Origin: Pomphorhynchus laevis
Lineage: Eukaryota; Acanthocephala; Palaeacanthocephala; Echinorhynchida; Pomphorhynchidae
Assembly: GCA_012934845.2 (NCBI GenBank)
Contig: WNNJ02000095.1
Location: forward strand, 35,514 to 99,513
DNA: 64,000 bases
Direction: 5' to 3'
Under the pieces are notes generated by a model, which was not told the origin of the DNA, searched no databases, and saw only the letters and a program-made list of their open reading frames with translations. The stretch's first letter is position 1. Each line of letters starts with the position of its first letter. Shown one piece after another: positions 1-10,679 of this stretch. The position numbers and the translations under genes were made by a program.

Positions 1-1530
1 ATCTAAATTTAAACTATGGTCTACAATAGCGCAACGTAGGCCCTTTTTGAGTGTGTATTTGTGTTGTTTTACTCTAGTCTCTAATGGTTAGCCTGTGTGA
101 CCCTTAAATATTTTATCGCATTCTACCAAGAAATTTTATAAACAACTCCATCATTATCATGTTTGGGTTTCTTTTTCAAAATGTTGAGTAGTTTCGGTAT
201 TTTACTATTATACAAAACAATATTTTTGAAGTATTTAATGTTTTATTGTTTGAAACAAATCTTTTTAAATTAATATTCCAAAAATTATTTATAAATGTCA
301 ATCCTATGTATTTCTTTTCTCGTCCCGGACCAAAAACAACATCTTAATCAGATTTGGTACTTTTCTAGAAAGCCGTTTTAATTGCCCATGATGGAAAACC
401 GTTTTTATCTAATAGAATTCTAATTATCTTATTATTTGTATCAAGTTCATTTATATTGGAAACAATCATCTTACTTCGTAAGAATAAAGAATTGGCAGCA
501 TATATTTTCCAAGATGTTGGGACGTTGGTATTCCACGAAACAATATTTAGATTATTTGATTTTTTATAAAAAAAAGGATGTTTTTTAAATATCATTTGAT
601 GTTCTACTAACGACGACATCTAAAAATGTTAATCTATGATCAAATTCTAATTCTATTGTCCACTAAATATTTTCATCAATCAATTTATTGCTCTTAATAT
701 GTCCTGTACATCAATTGTGTTATCACAAATAGCAAATGTATCATCGACATATCTAATCCACATAACAATTCCATCCATCTTAGTATATTATTTAATTCCC
801 AATTTCTAATATATGATTCACTAAGGAGGGGTGCTAAAGGATTCTCCATTGCGAGACCATCGTTTTGTTCATATACCTCATCATTAAATTTAAAAAATGT
901 TTTATTTGTGCATAAAACAAGCAATTCGGTCCACTCTCAAAACAAAGTTCAAAGGAGTCATCCGAATAAAGTTTAAAGGAGTCATCCGAACAAAGTTTAA
1001 AGGAGTCATCCTCTAATAGTTTTGCAGCTAGATTAATAGCTTTATTTGTGGGCACAATAGTGAACATTCAAACGATGTCAAAACAAATCATCGCTTTATC
1101 CTTTACATTATAGTTACGGATTATTTGAGAGAAATGAATTCCGTCCTTAAGGTTGGAAAAATGGAATATATCTAATAATGATTTAATTTTCTTCACATTT
1201 TTTTGATATAGTATATGAATATGTCATATATGATGCAATAATAGGTCTTCACAATGTTCCTTTTTGAATTTTTTGGAGTAAAAATGCATTTTTTTGATAA
1301 ACTAGTTTTTTAAAATGTTATTATCCATTTTATTATTTATATTAATCTTTTCAAAAAATTATTAATTACTGTACGTCTTTTTAATGTATCGTCTCTGTTT
1401 AATTCATTAAATTTTGTATTGTTAATAACATCCGTACCTAATGTTATATATTCTGCGTTATTCATTACAACATAACAACTATTTTTATCAGATTTACAAA
1501 TTACAAAGTCCTTTGTGCTAATTACCAAGT
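1..1530 (-). mobile_element. Penelope-like element (PLE-B), RT plus GIY-YIG part, runs off the left edge
   Basis: The minus strand reads a Penelope-type reverse transcriptase in several pieces. Near 1.34-1.53 kb is an N-terminal segment. At 0.69-1.07 kb is a palm segment with FKFNDEVYEQNDG followed by LAMENPLAPLLSE, equivalent to the AMGSPLSP motif. Near 0.74 kb is an IRYVDD catalytic box. Toward base 1 the translation becomes GIY-YIG-like, with KIFKGHTG and PLETRVKQHK, so nuclease follows RT as in canonical Penelope elements. The reading frame is broken several times and the 3' end is outside the window. It differs from PLE-A, which has no C-terminal nuclease. It is a decayed insertion downstream of, or within, the kinase gene. 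Confidence 0.8.
938..1015 (-). repeat. Three 24-bp tandem repeats inside PLE-B
   Basis: Three consecutive near-identical 24-bp units with the core GGAGTCATCCGAA are read on the minus strand as DDSFKLC / SDDSFKLY / SDDSFELC. The period is a multiple of three, so the expansion preserved the frame of the RT reading. It is probably a replication-slippage expansion within the old element. Confidence 0.8.
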
Positions 1531-4200
1531 CATTTGTGCTAACTTTACACCAAAGATTATATTTTCAGAACCTAAAATTTTAACTGAATTCGAAAAAACT
1601 TGTTTTAATTCAAAAAACTATATAAATAATTTACCTAAATACAGAAGCTTAAACTTTAAGAAACTCTTCTAATCAGGTTCAAACCGAGATTAATTAAACA
1701 AAGACATTGAAATTGTTATAATTGGATTAAGTACTGTCGAAGTTGTGTAGCTACAGGGTCACACAGATGAGACCACACGGTAGTGATGAGTAGATTAAGG
1801 TCGTAGTAGTGGGTGCATTCCGGGTTAAGCTTCCCGACGAAGGTTGTAAAAAAGCATGCAGGCTTATACTTTCCTGTTCGTGTTAATTAAAAAAGTTGTA
1901 CTAAATTCTTTCTTATTAATATAATGTCACCAGTAGTTTCAAAAACTCCAATATTATTATGCCGAATAATAAACCTGACGTAACTTTAAATATTTTGTAA
2001 AGATGTTGTAAAAGATTATTTTGTTTAACTTATCTTTTCTATTTTTATACTTTATTTAATTTTACTAGTACTTTTTATTATTATTTATATATTTTTCTAA
2101 TTGCTTTACAATTATTTATTTTGAATAATATGATAATTATTTTTGTTTTGTTTCTAAAAATTTTTGAATCAATTTTCTTGCGCTTTGTGTTCCTTCAAAA
2201 GTTGCCGAAATCGTGTTAAAAATTCAAACAACAGTGAAAGCAACTGGTTATCGCTATCAACAGCAGCACCTGCCCAAAGCAAATGACGGTGATCGTTTTG
2301 AATTCTTTTATATAAGCATTACATTTTAAAAAACATTTATTTGGTTAGCGGTTTATTTATAGTTATTTAATTGTTTATTAATTAATTATTTAAAAAACAT
2401 TGTAATTTTCTAAAGATGCTAGCAGAAGTTAACGAAATATCAAACATAATTTCTTCTCTCCTTTGATCCGAATCCAATAATTATTTATCAATAATGGATC
2501 ATTATCAACTATTTAAAAAGGATATTATTATAATATTTAAATCGAACTTGAACAAAAGGTAAAAATTATCATTATTTAAAAGCTTTCGGGGAGCTTTGAA
2601 ATATATGACAAAATTTATTTGATGCATACATGTTGTTTTGGCAGATACCGTATCAGCAGCGAGAGAAAAGCTTGAAAGGATTTAATTGATAATGGCGATA
2701 CGATCGAGTCGACGAAACATTCAACAGCGCCTTATTATGTAGTTCGATTTAAGAACATAAAGTTGTCTAATAATTAATGGCAAATCGACTGTGTATTCCG
2801 GCCAAAGTGCCGGATGCAAAGAGTGCTCAACTTCTGTATTTGTATGCATTGAACAATTTTATCAAAAGCGCTTGATAGTGATAATTATTGCGAATATTAG
2901 TAATTAGGCCTATTTTTATATGTATGAAATGCTTCCAACATGTCGAATTTCTAAATTACACACGCTGATTAAATTTAAATCGATAAATTAATCGATACGA
3001 TTTGTGTAAGGTTTCTTCGGGAATCAAAATTATACACACTTTACAGACAAATTGTTTTGGTTAATATTTTGTAATGTCGATATATCTTGCCTGATCAAGT
3101 CTTTATTTATAATATGCAATGTTAGTAAGTTGGTTTGATTTATTCATTCTAATGAATAAATATAATGAATATATAGCTTTCTAAGAATGAAGGAAAACTT
3201 TTTATAATAGCTATAAGTACTTATACCTTTTGAAAAAGCTATAAGAATAAAATCTTATGAAAAAAATGTATTCTAATCTTATGAAATTATAATCAATGTC
3301 GCTATGTTATACTCTAGTATTCTACATTGCAATCCCTGAATTATAATACAAAATATCGCTTTAGCTAAACGATCTGACTTATTCTATATTTGCGTAAAAT
3401 CATTTTTATTGCTATAAATAAATAGGTCAGTTGAAATAATACAGGGCATAAATAAATGATTATATTTAAATGAGGAGTGCTTGAATATCGGATTTTATTG
3501 AGACATGTCGGCATTGAGAGGTTGGCTTTGAATTTTGGCATTTAAATTGTCAATCACTAAATTTTAATAATTAAATTTTACACGTTATTATTGACCTGTA
3601 GACTTTGTTTCCCAGTAATTTAACCTCTGTTAGAAATACTGGAACTATGTATTATTGATACGACATCATTATTTTTCTGCTAATTTTCAGGCAAGTTTGA
3701 TGAATTATTAACTTTAAAAATGGAAAATGTTTGCATCCCAAGGTGCTTACACTTTAATATGTAAACTGCACGTGATCATGTTTAAGAACCCTGGTTTAAG
3801 AGACCGACTGTGCGGAATGAAACAACGGTCAAGATTCCGAATGGTGTGTAGTTAGTTAGTAGATATGTTTGCAATTAGTTTAAAAATGGTAATTACAGTA
3901 TCAAGATTTTTAGTTGTCTAATCAAAATGTCAAATATCAAACTGTAAGATAAAGTCACTTTACGCCTGAAATTGCAAAGATATTTCATTAAGAAACAAAA
4001 CAACAGTTTTATGCGATAGGAAATATGTACAAATATACTGATTTTTAAAAGTGTAACAATTTTTACATTAAAGTGAAATTTAGAAAATTTAAACTCTGGA
4101 TTATCTATCAGACGGTTAATAGTACAATTAATAAGGCATTAATGGAAAGAATAAAAATAGATAAGGTGGTGAAGGCAAAATAAAACGTAACATAGTTTAC
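1531..4200. other. No gene recognised; A+T-rich flank or intron of the kinase gene
   Basis: I see no coding signature on either strand beyond short chance frames. The region would be intron or downstream DNA for the MAP2K-like gene read from the right. I looked here on the minus strand for the continuation of the kinase domain (hinge, HRD and DFG boxes) and did not find it. The only repeat relation seen is the 3.63-3.73 kb stretch listed separately. Confidence 0.5.
3625..3725 (+). repeat. Dispersed repeat shared with 63.79-63.89 kb
   Basis: About 100 bp starting near CCTCTGTTAGAAATACT and containing TATTATTGATACGACAT, then a TTCTGCTAATTTTCAGGC run and AAGTTTGAT, matches 63.79-63.89 kb in the same orientation with scattered substitutions. 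At 63.8 kb it lies just right of a hammerhead-like motif. The family is unknown. Confidence 0.65.
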
Positions 4201-4320
4201 CTCATAGTTCAGAACACAATAGAATTTAACAATGTTAGGATGATATCCGAAATTTTTAATCGTGTTTACATCCATTTCGATAACTTTTCGCTCGTCTTCA
4301 TTACCAGTATAGCGAACACG
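4201..4320 (-). CDS. MAP2K-like protein kinase, internal exon (helix C region)
   Basis: This 120-nt exon (40 codons, phase 0 at both ends) has a good acceptor (TCTATTACAG) upstream and a GTAAAC donor after GAG. It reads RVRYTGNEDERKVIEMDVN followed by a segment ending GYHPNIVKFYCVLNYE. This aligns with the stretch after the catalytic lysine in MAP kinase kinases, where the pattern is KRIR, then N.xE.K, MD(L/I)D, then the 'YxVxFYGAL' strand. It joins in frame to the exon ending MAVK at 9,557, giving MAVKRVR. The function inferred is phosphorylation of a MAP kinase in a stress-type cascade (closest to the MKK3/4/6/7 group), acting in the cytoplasm. The hinge, HRD and DFG segments are not found to the left, so the gene is partial in this window. 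Confidence 0.72.
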
Positions 4321-4959
4321 CTGTAATAGAAAACGTTATGTAGATTTTCAGCAACGAAAAAAATTATGAAAAACTAACGATAGCTTTAATATATTGAAGC
4401 AACAATTTGTCCCAAATTATGACAAATCATTACCGTATGTTCAGAGAACACGTCGAAAAACTTAAAAAATAACTTTTCATTTAATCTGTATGATAAATAA
4501 TTTAGGAGTTTTTATTAAAGCTTTATCTTCCTTTGAAGAATACACTGTAATCTAATCTCATATTTATTGTACAAAAATTGATGTATAACACACTAAATCG
4601 GAAGCAAGCCTTCATGGGGAAACATCATGTGTTAAATCAAGGTTTGAATGGTGTATAACCATACTCAATGGTGTTTTTAATCATTCTTAATTATCTTTTT
4701 ATCATCAAATTCAAGAAATTGAATGCATGCAAATGGCCATAATTAAAGAAATTATTGACTTAGCTTCAAAAATTCATTTGACTTAAATTCCCTGCATTTT
4801 TTAAATTAGATTTTCAAATATCCTGTACATAATCTTTCTCTTTCCGAACTTAGTCAATAGTACGTCGACCAGCTCAAACTCGTAGATAAAGATCGCAGAT
4901 ATTCATCTGCCAGTTAAATCTGCGAGTTAATTCGCGATCGCAGATTTTTAGAAACAATT

Positions 4960-5363
4960 ATCAAAGTCACTGTTCAATATTGAATAAAAATAGTACAAAG
5001 GTTGAATCAGATAATAAAACTATACCTATATTAAATTGGAATCTAAAATTACATAAAAATCCAATAAAACCTCGGTTTATATAAAGTGTTTTCAGATCTA
5101 CATTAAAACCACTTTCTGTCTATATGAAAAAAATACTTAAAGTAATTAAAGCACACTTTAAGAAATATTCTAGGTTAATCGAAATTGATACTGGTATAAA
5201 ACGCTATTTCAGTATTAATTCTACAAAAGAATTTTTAGAGCACGCAAAAGGAATAAATTTTCAGAATATAAATACGTGTGATTTTAGTACGCTTTATACG
5301 AATCTAGATTTAACAGATATTAAAGATGCATTAGAAAAATTAATTAATCTTATATTCGGAAAA

Positions 5364-5448
<85 letters not shown>

Positions 5449-6600
5449 ATAATAACTATAACGCCTATCTAACAAAAATTAAACCATCAAGTAAATATAA
5501 ATATATGGATAAAATTAAATTAATAGAATCCTTAAATATTTTGATAAATCAAAATTATTTAAAAGTAGGGACATCTATATTTAGACAAGTAGATGTTCCA
5601 ATGAAAGGTAATAGTATGCAAATTATAGCTAACCTTATTTTAAGCCGTATAGAATATGAATTTGTTCTTAACTGTTTAAAAAATAAATCTAAATTATATA
5701 AAGATATGATATACATGTTTCGATATATTTATGATAAATGTGTATTTAACTCTAATAATTTTAATTTAATAAGCGAACAAATTTGTACAGGTAGTCTCAT
5801 TCATAATAAAACCAATATTAATGATAAAGAAGGTATATATCTAGATATGAACATTAAATTGACATCAATTAAAACTGCTTTTAATTTATATCGTAAAGAT
5901 GACATATTTAAATTTAGAAGAAACATATTTTTGCATGAGCATTCATGCATACCATATAATATAAAATATAATATATTAAATAATGAAATTTTAAGAATTG
6001 CCACTGTTTGTAACGATATTGGCTTTCTTTAAAATCATTTAAATAATTATATGGATACATATTTTAAACTAGGTTGCAATAAAAATATCATTAAACAGAA
6101 AATAGTAAAATATATAAATCAACACAATAATATTAAAAATACATTTAAAATCATTAGCGGAAAATTTTTATCGATGGATAATATATAATATACTTTGTAT
6201 TAGAATATAATACTATATAATCAAATTTAATCAGATTAAATACGTCATTAAAACGTGTTTGGCTCCGTTGCTATGTTGGGTCGAGGAATAGGGGCCGAAA
6301 CCTGATAGCATAGGAGTTCCTCCTGATGACCTCTAATCCTAATTCTGATACAACGCCTGTTATTTATTAGTCAATTTATAAAAATGGAATTTTATTTGAA
6401 AATTTCAATTTTTTATTTTAACTTGATATAAATTATAAAAAATCTTATAACAATTATTTATAATTATTTATTATCTAATTATTAAATGTTGATTTATTGA
6501 TTCAGCATTATTATTTTATTTGTTTTTATTGACAAATTTCCCTTCTCCGCTTGGAAATCATCTAACAGCCAAAAACTGTTGAGAAATGTATCCGCTTGAA
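4960..6600 (+). mobile_element. Penelope-like element PLE-A, copy 1 (RT and 3' tail)
   Basis: An open frame at 5,124-6,032 encodes most of a Penelope-type reverse transcriptase: KKILKVIKAHFKKY, then YDFSTLYTNL-type motif A (here CDFSTLYTNLDL), the fingers/palm joint, a degenerate PMKGNSMQIIANLILS block in place of PMGGNSSPI, a decayed YIDD-like box (RYIYDK), and the C-terminal thumb (FLHEHSCIPYNIKYN). No GIY-YIG domain follows the RT. The 3' tail (6,180-6,600) carries the family's structured motif: complementary CTGCTATG/CATAGCAG-type arms, GCCGAAAC and CTGATGA. The 5' part from 4,960 is the RT N-terminus out of frame. A TA microsatellite interrupts the ORF in frame. The missing catalytic residues suggest an inactive copy. 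Confidence 0.85.
5366..5446 (+). repeat. (TA)n microsatellite inside the PLE-A ORF
   Basis: About 80 bp of uninterrupted TA dinucleotide, translated as an Ile-Tyr run within the RT frame. Other PLE-A copies have only a few TA units at this site (ATATACATATG), so it grew by slippage after insertion. The frame is nevertheless open through it. Confidence 0.95.
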
Positions 6601-6604
6601 GGTG

Positions 6605-8488
6605 TCTCTACTCGTCCGAGAAGCTTGTAAGAAAACTTAAGACGCACGAGCTAGTTCAGGAGATACCCTTCTCTTGATTGACACAAGTGTTTCTGCATAA
6701 TCGGTGTTGTGATGATTTGAGACGGCACCAGCGAAAATCTTTATGAGATGCAGGCTCTGATTTCACAATCCTCCCGACGTTAAAGCGACAAATGGTATAG
6801 ATACACCACGCTCTACTTCATGAATGCGGTCGCCGTATTTTGATATTTTTCTATTTTCATTGTATTCGAAATTCTGATTGACAGATCAAATCATGCTTGA
6901 TTGAGCAAAAATTGAAAATATGTTGACGTCTATAGACATCCGCTCGAACCAGTCATTTTTCAATTCTGAGCATGCACTGTCAAGGCGCGCGCTCTGATTA
7001 CGTGACGTTGATGACTTGCTAAACTTTAGTTTGCTGGGAACGGTTGTGAGAGGCGGTTTAACTTCAACAGAATGACAAACCTTCATTAGTTTATTTGCAA
7101 GTATATCTCTAATTGCGTTGTAGCGAATTATCGGGGGACCTCCTGTTTTACATAAAAGTGTATGGGAGATGTTGAGGTCTTCCCCACAAGGACACTTTTT
7201 TCCGACCATGTCAGGTGGAATTTGACCATATCAAATAGCGATAGCATCTTTAAACTGTCTCAGGAAAGATGTAAGTGTTCGTTGTCGAGTGGTAGCGAAC
7301 TGAGCCATGATGACGCTCCTGGTCTAGTGGCATGTAAGCGAATGTTTCCCAACCACGAATTAAAGGGATCTGTAAATTTGATAAGTCCTTTCGAAAATTC
7401 ATGATCTCGCTTACTCGTGACAAGAGAAAGCCATACGTTTAATTATTCCGAAAGTTCTTCGTCTTGATTACCGTTGTTGATGATGTCTGCTATTGAAATT
7501 GAATTAATATATTCAATATTCGCGAGACAATTGAATCCGATATTCGAAGTCTACCAAATTTTAGAGGTGATGTCAGGATTATGTACCAATTATGGTCGAG
7601 GATCCAATCTGCCAGTGCTGGAAGCAATGACGTTTTCAAGGCGCTGTTTAACTCGGTAAGCCATTCTTTCTCACATTGACATGTGCGTAAAGAATGAATC
7701 CACTTCATCTGTACAGAGTTTATCAAGCCAGCGAAGACAGCAAATGGGTCAACTTTAGCTATACTGGTCAATTTAATGATAAGTGTGAACCATTTAGAAG
7801 CTAGATTCTCGATGAATTCTTTCTCGATGTTTCTTGTCCCGATAGGAGCGCAAAGTATGATTGTACCAGTAGTATTTCTTATGTCAGGGGAAGGGGAAAT
7901 AGGCGAACGGGACAATAGTACGGTATTTTCGGGATTAATAAAATATTCGTATCTTAGGCCATCATTGATTAATATGTTCCATATTTTCGTGAGATCATCA
8001 ACTGAACAGATAAGTTTGAATCATCTGCGTACCATTGTTGCGTTATATCTGGAACATCACAGCAAATTTTTCCATAGGGGGTAGTGATGAGAATGCAAAG
8101 CTGGCATCGCAAAGGGGTTTCTTTGTGTAAATCCTTCGTTCCAATATATTACATATGCCCCCATCATTAGCTTAGTAGGGTCTTTATATAGATTTTGCAT
8201 AACGAGAAAAAGAGACGGACATGAGTAGTTTATATTGTGAAACGCGACCTTTCGATAGACTGAGTTAAAAGCATTATATGCGTCGACAGAAATAATAGTG
8301 TATCTGAGCGAGAATTAAATTCATTGCGAAGTGCATGTATAGTATGGTCAATGCCTGCTTTCTGACCAGCTGCCAATTGTACATTTGAAGCAACGGCTTG
8401 AATATCTTTCTTCGTTATCTCAAGTATTGCCTTGCTGATAATTCTTCTTTCTGTGTTGCAAATGCCAATTGGACGAATTCCTCCTGAC
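6605..8488 (-). mobile_element. 5'-truncated LINE with restriction-like endonuclease (R2-group-like)
   Basis: Reading the minus strand from 8,488: SGGIRPIGICNTERRIISKA (RT start), then VDAYNAFNSVYRKVAFHNIN (motif A), EGFTQRNPFAMP (TQGDPLAMP-type motif B), QQWYADDS (catalytic YADD), LCAPIGT and the thumb region. Next is a zinc-binding CPCG, then H-T-L-L-C, then RYNAIRDIL and an ARLD ... SIDV pair. These are the CCHC, RHN and PD..D features of restriction-like endonucleases. A C-terminal segment with HEVERGVSIPFV and KRRVSPELARAS ends near 6.61 kb at the PLE-A junction. It is truncated just upstream of the first RT motif and broken by several frameshifts. A plus-strand relative of the RT half lies at 30.1-31.3 kb. 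Confidence 0.8.
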
Positions 8489-8565
8489 TTTTATTTATTT
8501 ATTTTTATTTATTTTTATTTTATAATTATATTAAATTACGTAGACTCAGTTAGCTGATTTAATTT
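8489..8565 (+). mobile_element. Terminal scrap of a PLE-A 3' tail
   Basis: After a TTTATTTATT run, the sequence TATATTAAATTACGTAGA and CTCAGTTAGCTGATTTAA matches the extreme end of PLE-A tails at 29.43-29.46 and 63.0-63.05 kb. It abuts the 5' truncation point of the LINE, so the two insertions are adjacent or nested. Confidence 0.75.
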
Positions 8566-9556
8566 ATTAAAGATCGATTATGCCATTTGTGTTAAACACT
8601 AATTTCAGTGATGTTAAACGGTAATCTCAGTGGTAAATTTCATTGATTATAACTGTGCAAATCACAATCCTAAAGTAACTAAGTAGATACTAAAGTATAT
8701 CAAAAAAACTAGTATTCCTTCAAATACTCGTATATGTAGCATATTCAGCTTATATTTATCAGAAATCTCAGCTCTAAATTGTAGCTTGAGTGCATCATGA
8801 TCAGAATTTTAAGTAAAAAACAAAACAAAATTGTTTTATCCTGATTTCGACCAATAATGTTTTGGACAATTAAGTATGCTAATTTAAATGTCAAGAATCT
8901 CAAAATATAATAAAGATATATACAAAAACTATTCTCAGCAAAAATTAGATTGCCCTTGTTCAGAGGAACTACGGAAGCTTAAGGTTTAATTATGATACGG
9001 CATAGCATTTATGCTTAAATAGAACTTAGAAATTTATGAAAATATGCAACTCCCGGATAGTATTTTCGATGACTTGCTAATCATCGTGACTTATAGACAA
9101 AAGAGCTAACTAATAGCACTAGTAACTTTAGTGGGGCAAAATTTAAAACCACTTTTCTATATTACTCATGAATAAGTATCTAAAGCAAAAAAAAACCTTC
9201 GTTGAGTACCTTTACCGATTTTAATTAGCTTTGGTTTACAAAATTTGAAATAATTTTTTTACATTTGAGAATTCATTTTATCGGTTAGTAGAGTTTATCT
9301 CCTCATTTATTGTCGCCTTTCTTACGCCATAGCGTGATATTTAACACGGTGCTGTTATGAGTTCAATAAGCAATATACACTGAGTTATTATAATGCACTA
9401 CAGAAATATTAAAGTTTCGCATATTGTTTTGAAAGATAATTAAATGTGAACATATGCAATAAATGCTTATTTAAAAACCACAAAATTGAAACACTGAAAC
9501 TAAATATTTCACTTAACGTTAAAAACTATCACTTTTTTATATGAACATAATCTAAC
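8566..9556. other. No feature recognised; intron of the kinase gene
   Basis: A+T-rich single-copy-looking DNA between PLE-A/LINE debris and the kinase exon. No ORF with family similarity was recognised on either strand. Confidence 0.5.
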
Positions 9557-9796
9557 CTTTACAGCCATTCTCACTTCAGGATTGTGCTTCAACTTCATTT
9601 CATCAACGCATCCGCAAATACCAATACCTTTTGATGAAATAAACTCAAGTTCACAGGCTTTCACGACATAGTTTTTTCCTGAATATACGATTGTTGCCTG
9701 GCTCAAGTCGTATTCAGAAGTTTCTTCATTCCAACTAAACGAGTAGTAACCTAACTGAGTACCAAAAGAATATTTTTGATTAATTAATAAGAATAC
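9557..9796 (-). CDS. MAP2K-like protein kinase, exon with glycine loop and catalytic lysine
   Basis: The minus-strand exon ends at 9,557 with a GTTAGA donor in phase 0. It encodes SGKNYVVKACELEFISSKG, continuing IGICGCVDEMKLKHNPE and VRMAVK. GIGICGCV fits the GxGxxGxV ATP loop and MAVK is the VAIK lysine. The preceding V-KACELE stretch aligns with the segment before the loop in MKK3/6 (ExADDLE). The join MAVK|RVR to the exon at 4,320 reproduces the MAVKRIR signature of MAP kinase kinases, with matching phase. Two acceptors are possible: TAG before 9,796 or CTCAG before 9,754. Both are phase 0 and extend the N-terminal part (LGYYSFSWNEETSEYDLS). N-terminal exons were not identified. The intron to the next exon is about 5.2 kb and holds PLE-A and LINE insertions. 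Confidence 0.75.
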
Positions 9797-10008
9797 CTAC
9801 TGTGATTGCATCATATGAATATGGTCAATTAGTTGTATAGGGGGTATCTCTTGAAATTTGAACATACATCTCAAATAAGTCAAGCTTTACTAAATATTAT
9901 TTCATTGGGTTAATAGACGATAATCTAAAACACGGACAATATGGTATATATTTATTCAAAATATTTGAATTCTTCAGCATAAAATTCAAATATTTCACTT
10001 CTAGCTCT

Positions 10009-10220
10009 GAAGATGATTGCAGCGTCTAGCAATATTTAAAATTAAAGATGATGTTAAAAATAAAGTTATAAAATTATAGTTATATATTAGTTATTAAATT
10101 AAAGCTAATATTTTGAAGATAATAACAGTATCTAGCAATATTTAAAATTATATATAGCATTGAAATTTAAGTTATAAAATTATAGTTATATAAAATTAAA
10201 TATATAAGTATTCGCTTATA
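10009..10220 (+). repeat. Two-copy 106-bp tandem repeat
   Basis: GAAGATGATTGCAGCGTC at 10,009 and GAAGATAATAACAGTATC at 10,115 each begin a unit with TAGCAATATTTAAAATTA followed by AAAATTATAGTTATAT. The two units are 106 bp apart with scattered differences. Family unknown. Confidence 0.7.
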
Positions 10221-10679
10221 TGTATTTAATGTTTCGGAAAGCGTTTAGTCAATAGAAATATTAACAAAGATAATTAAATAATATCTATAGGTATGTGTAA
10301 AAATTAATTTATAAATGGATAATTATGTTAAAAAAACTTACATATTAAGAAAATGAACGTAACTAAAACGTGGAAAATTATATATTTGATGAAATCAAAA
10401 TAACAATGAAAATCTTAAAGTTTAAGAGGATCGGTAATAACTATTTGTCACGCTTACGAGTTCCATTATTTGCATAAACAAACCTATTTCAAAAAGTTAA
10501 ACAATGTTAATCTAAAATTTAGGTCGAGAAAGAATAATTAGATCGTTTCAGTCCATTACCCATTTCCTCGTAAAGTAAATTCATCATTGTCGCTTCGTGG
10601 TACCACGGAATAAAATGTTAACGTAACATATGAATGTAGAGATTTATATTGAGCAACAATTCTTAGTAAAATGCAACGA

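Noticed and set aside
1740-1860. G+C-richer patch that might be a tRNA gene
   Set aside because: No acceptable box A/box B pair and no cloverleaf could be drawn.
2690-2730. CGATACGATCGAGTCGACGAAAC as a hammerhead core
   Set aside because: GAAAC follows a short stem, but the preceding ATTGATAATGG does not fit CUGANGA.
5801-6004. Minus-strand frame inside PLE-A copy 1
   Set aside because: Antisense of the thumb region; the same mirror frame appears at other PLE-A copies.
7162-8084. Plus-strand frames across 7.2-8.1 kb
   Set aside because: Antisense shadows of the REL-type LINE, whose motifs are all on the minus strand.
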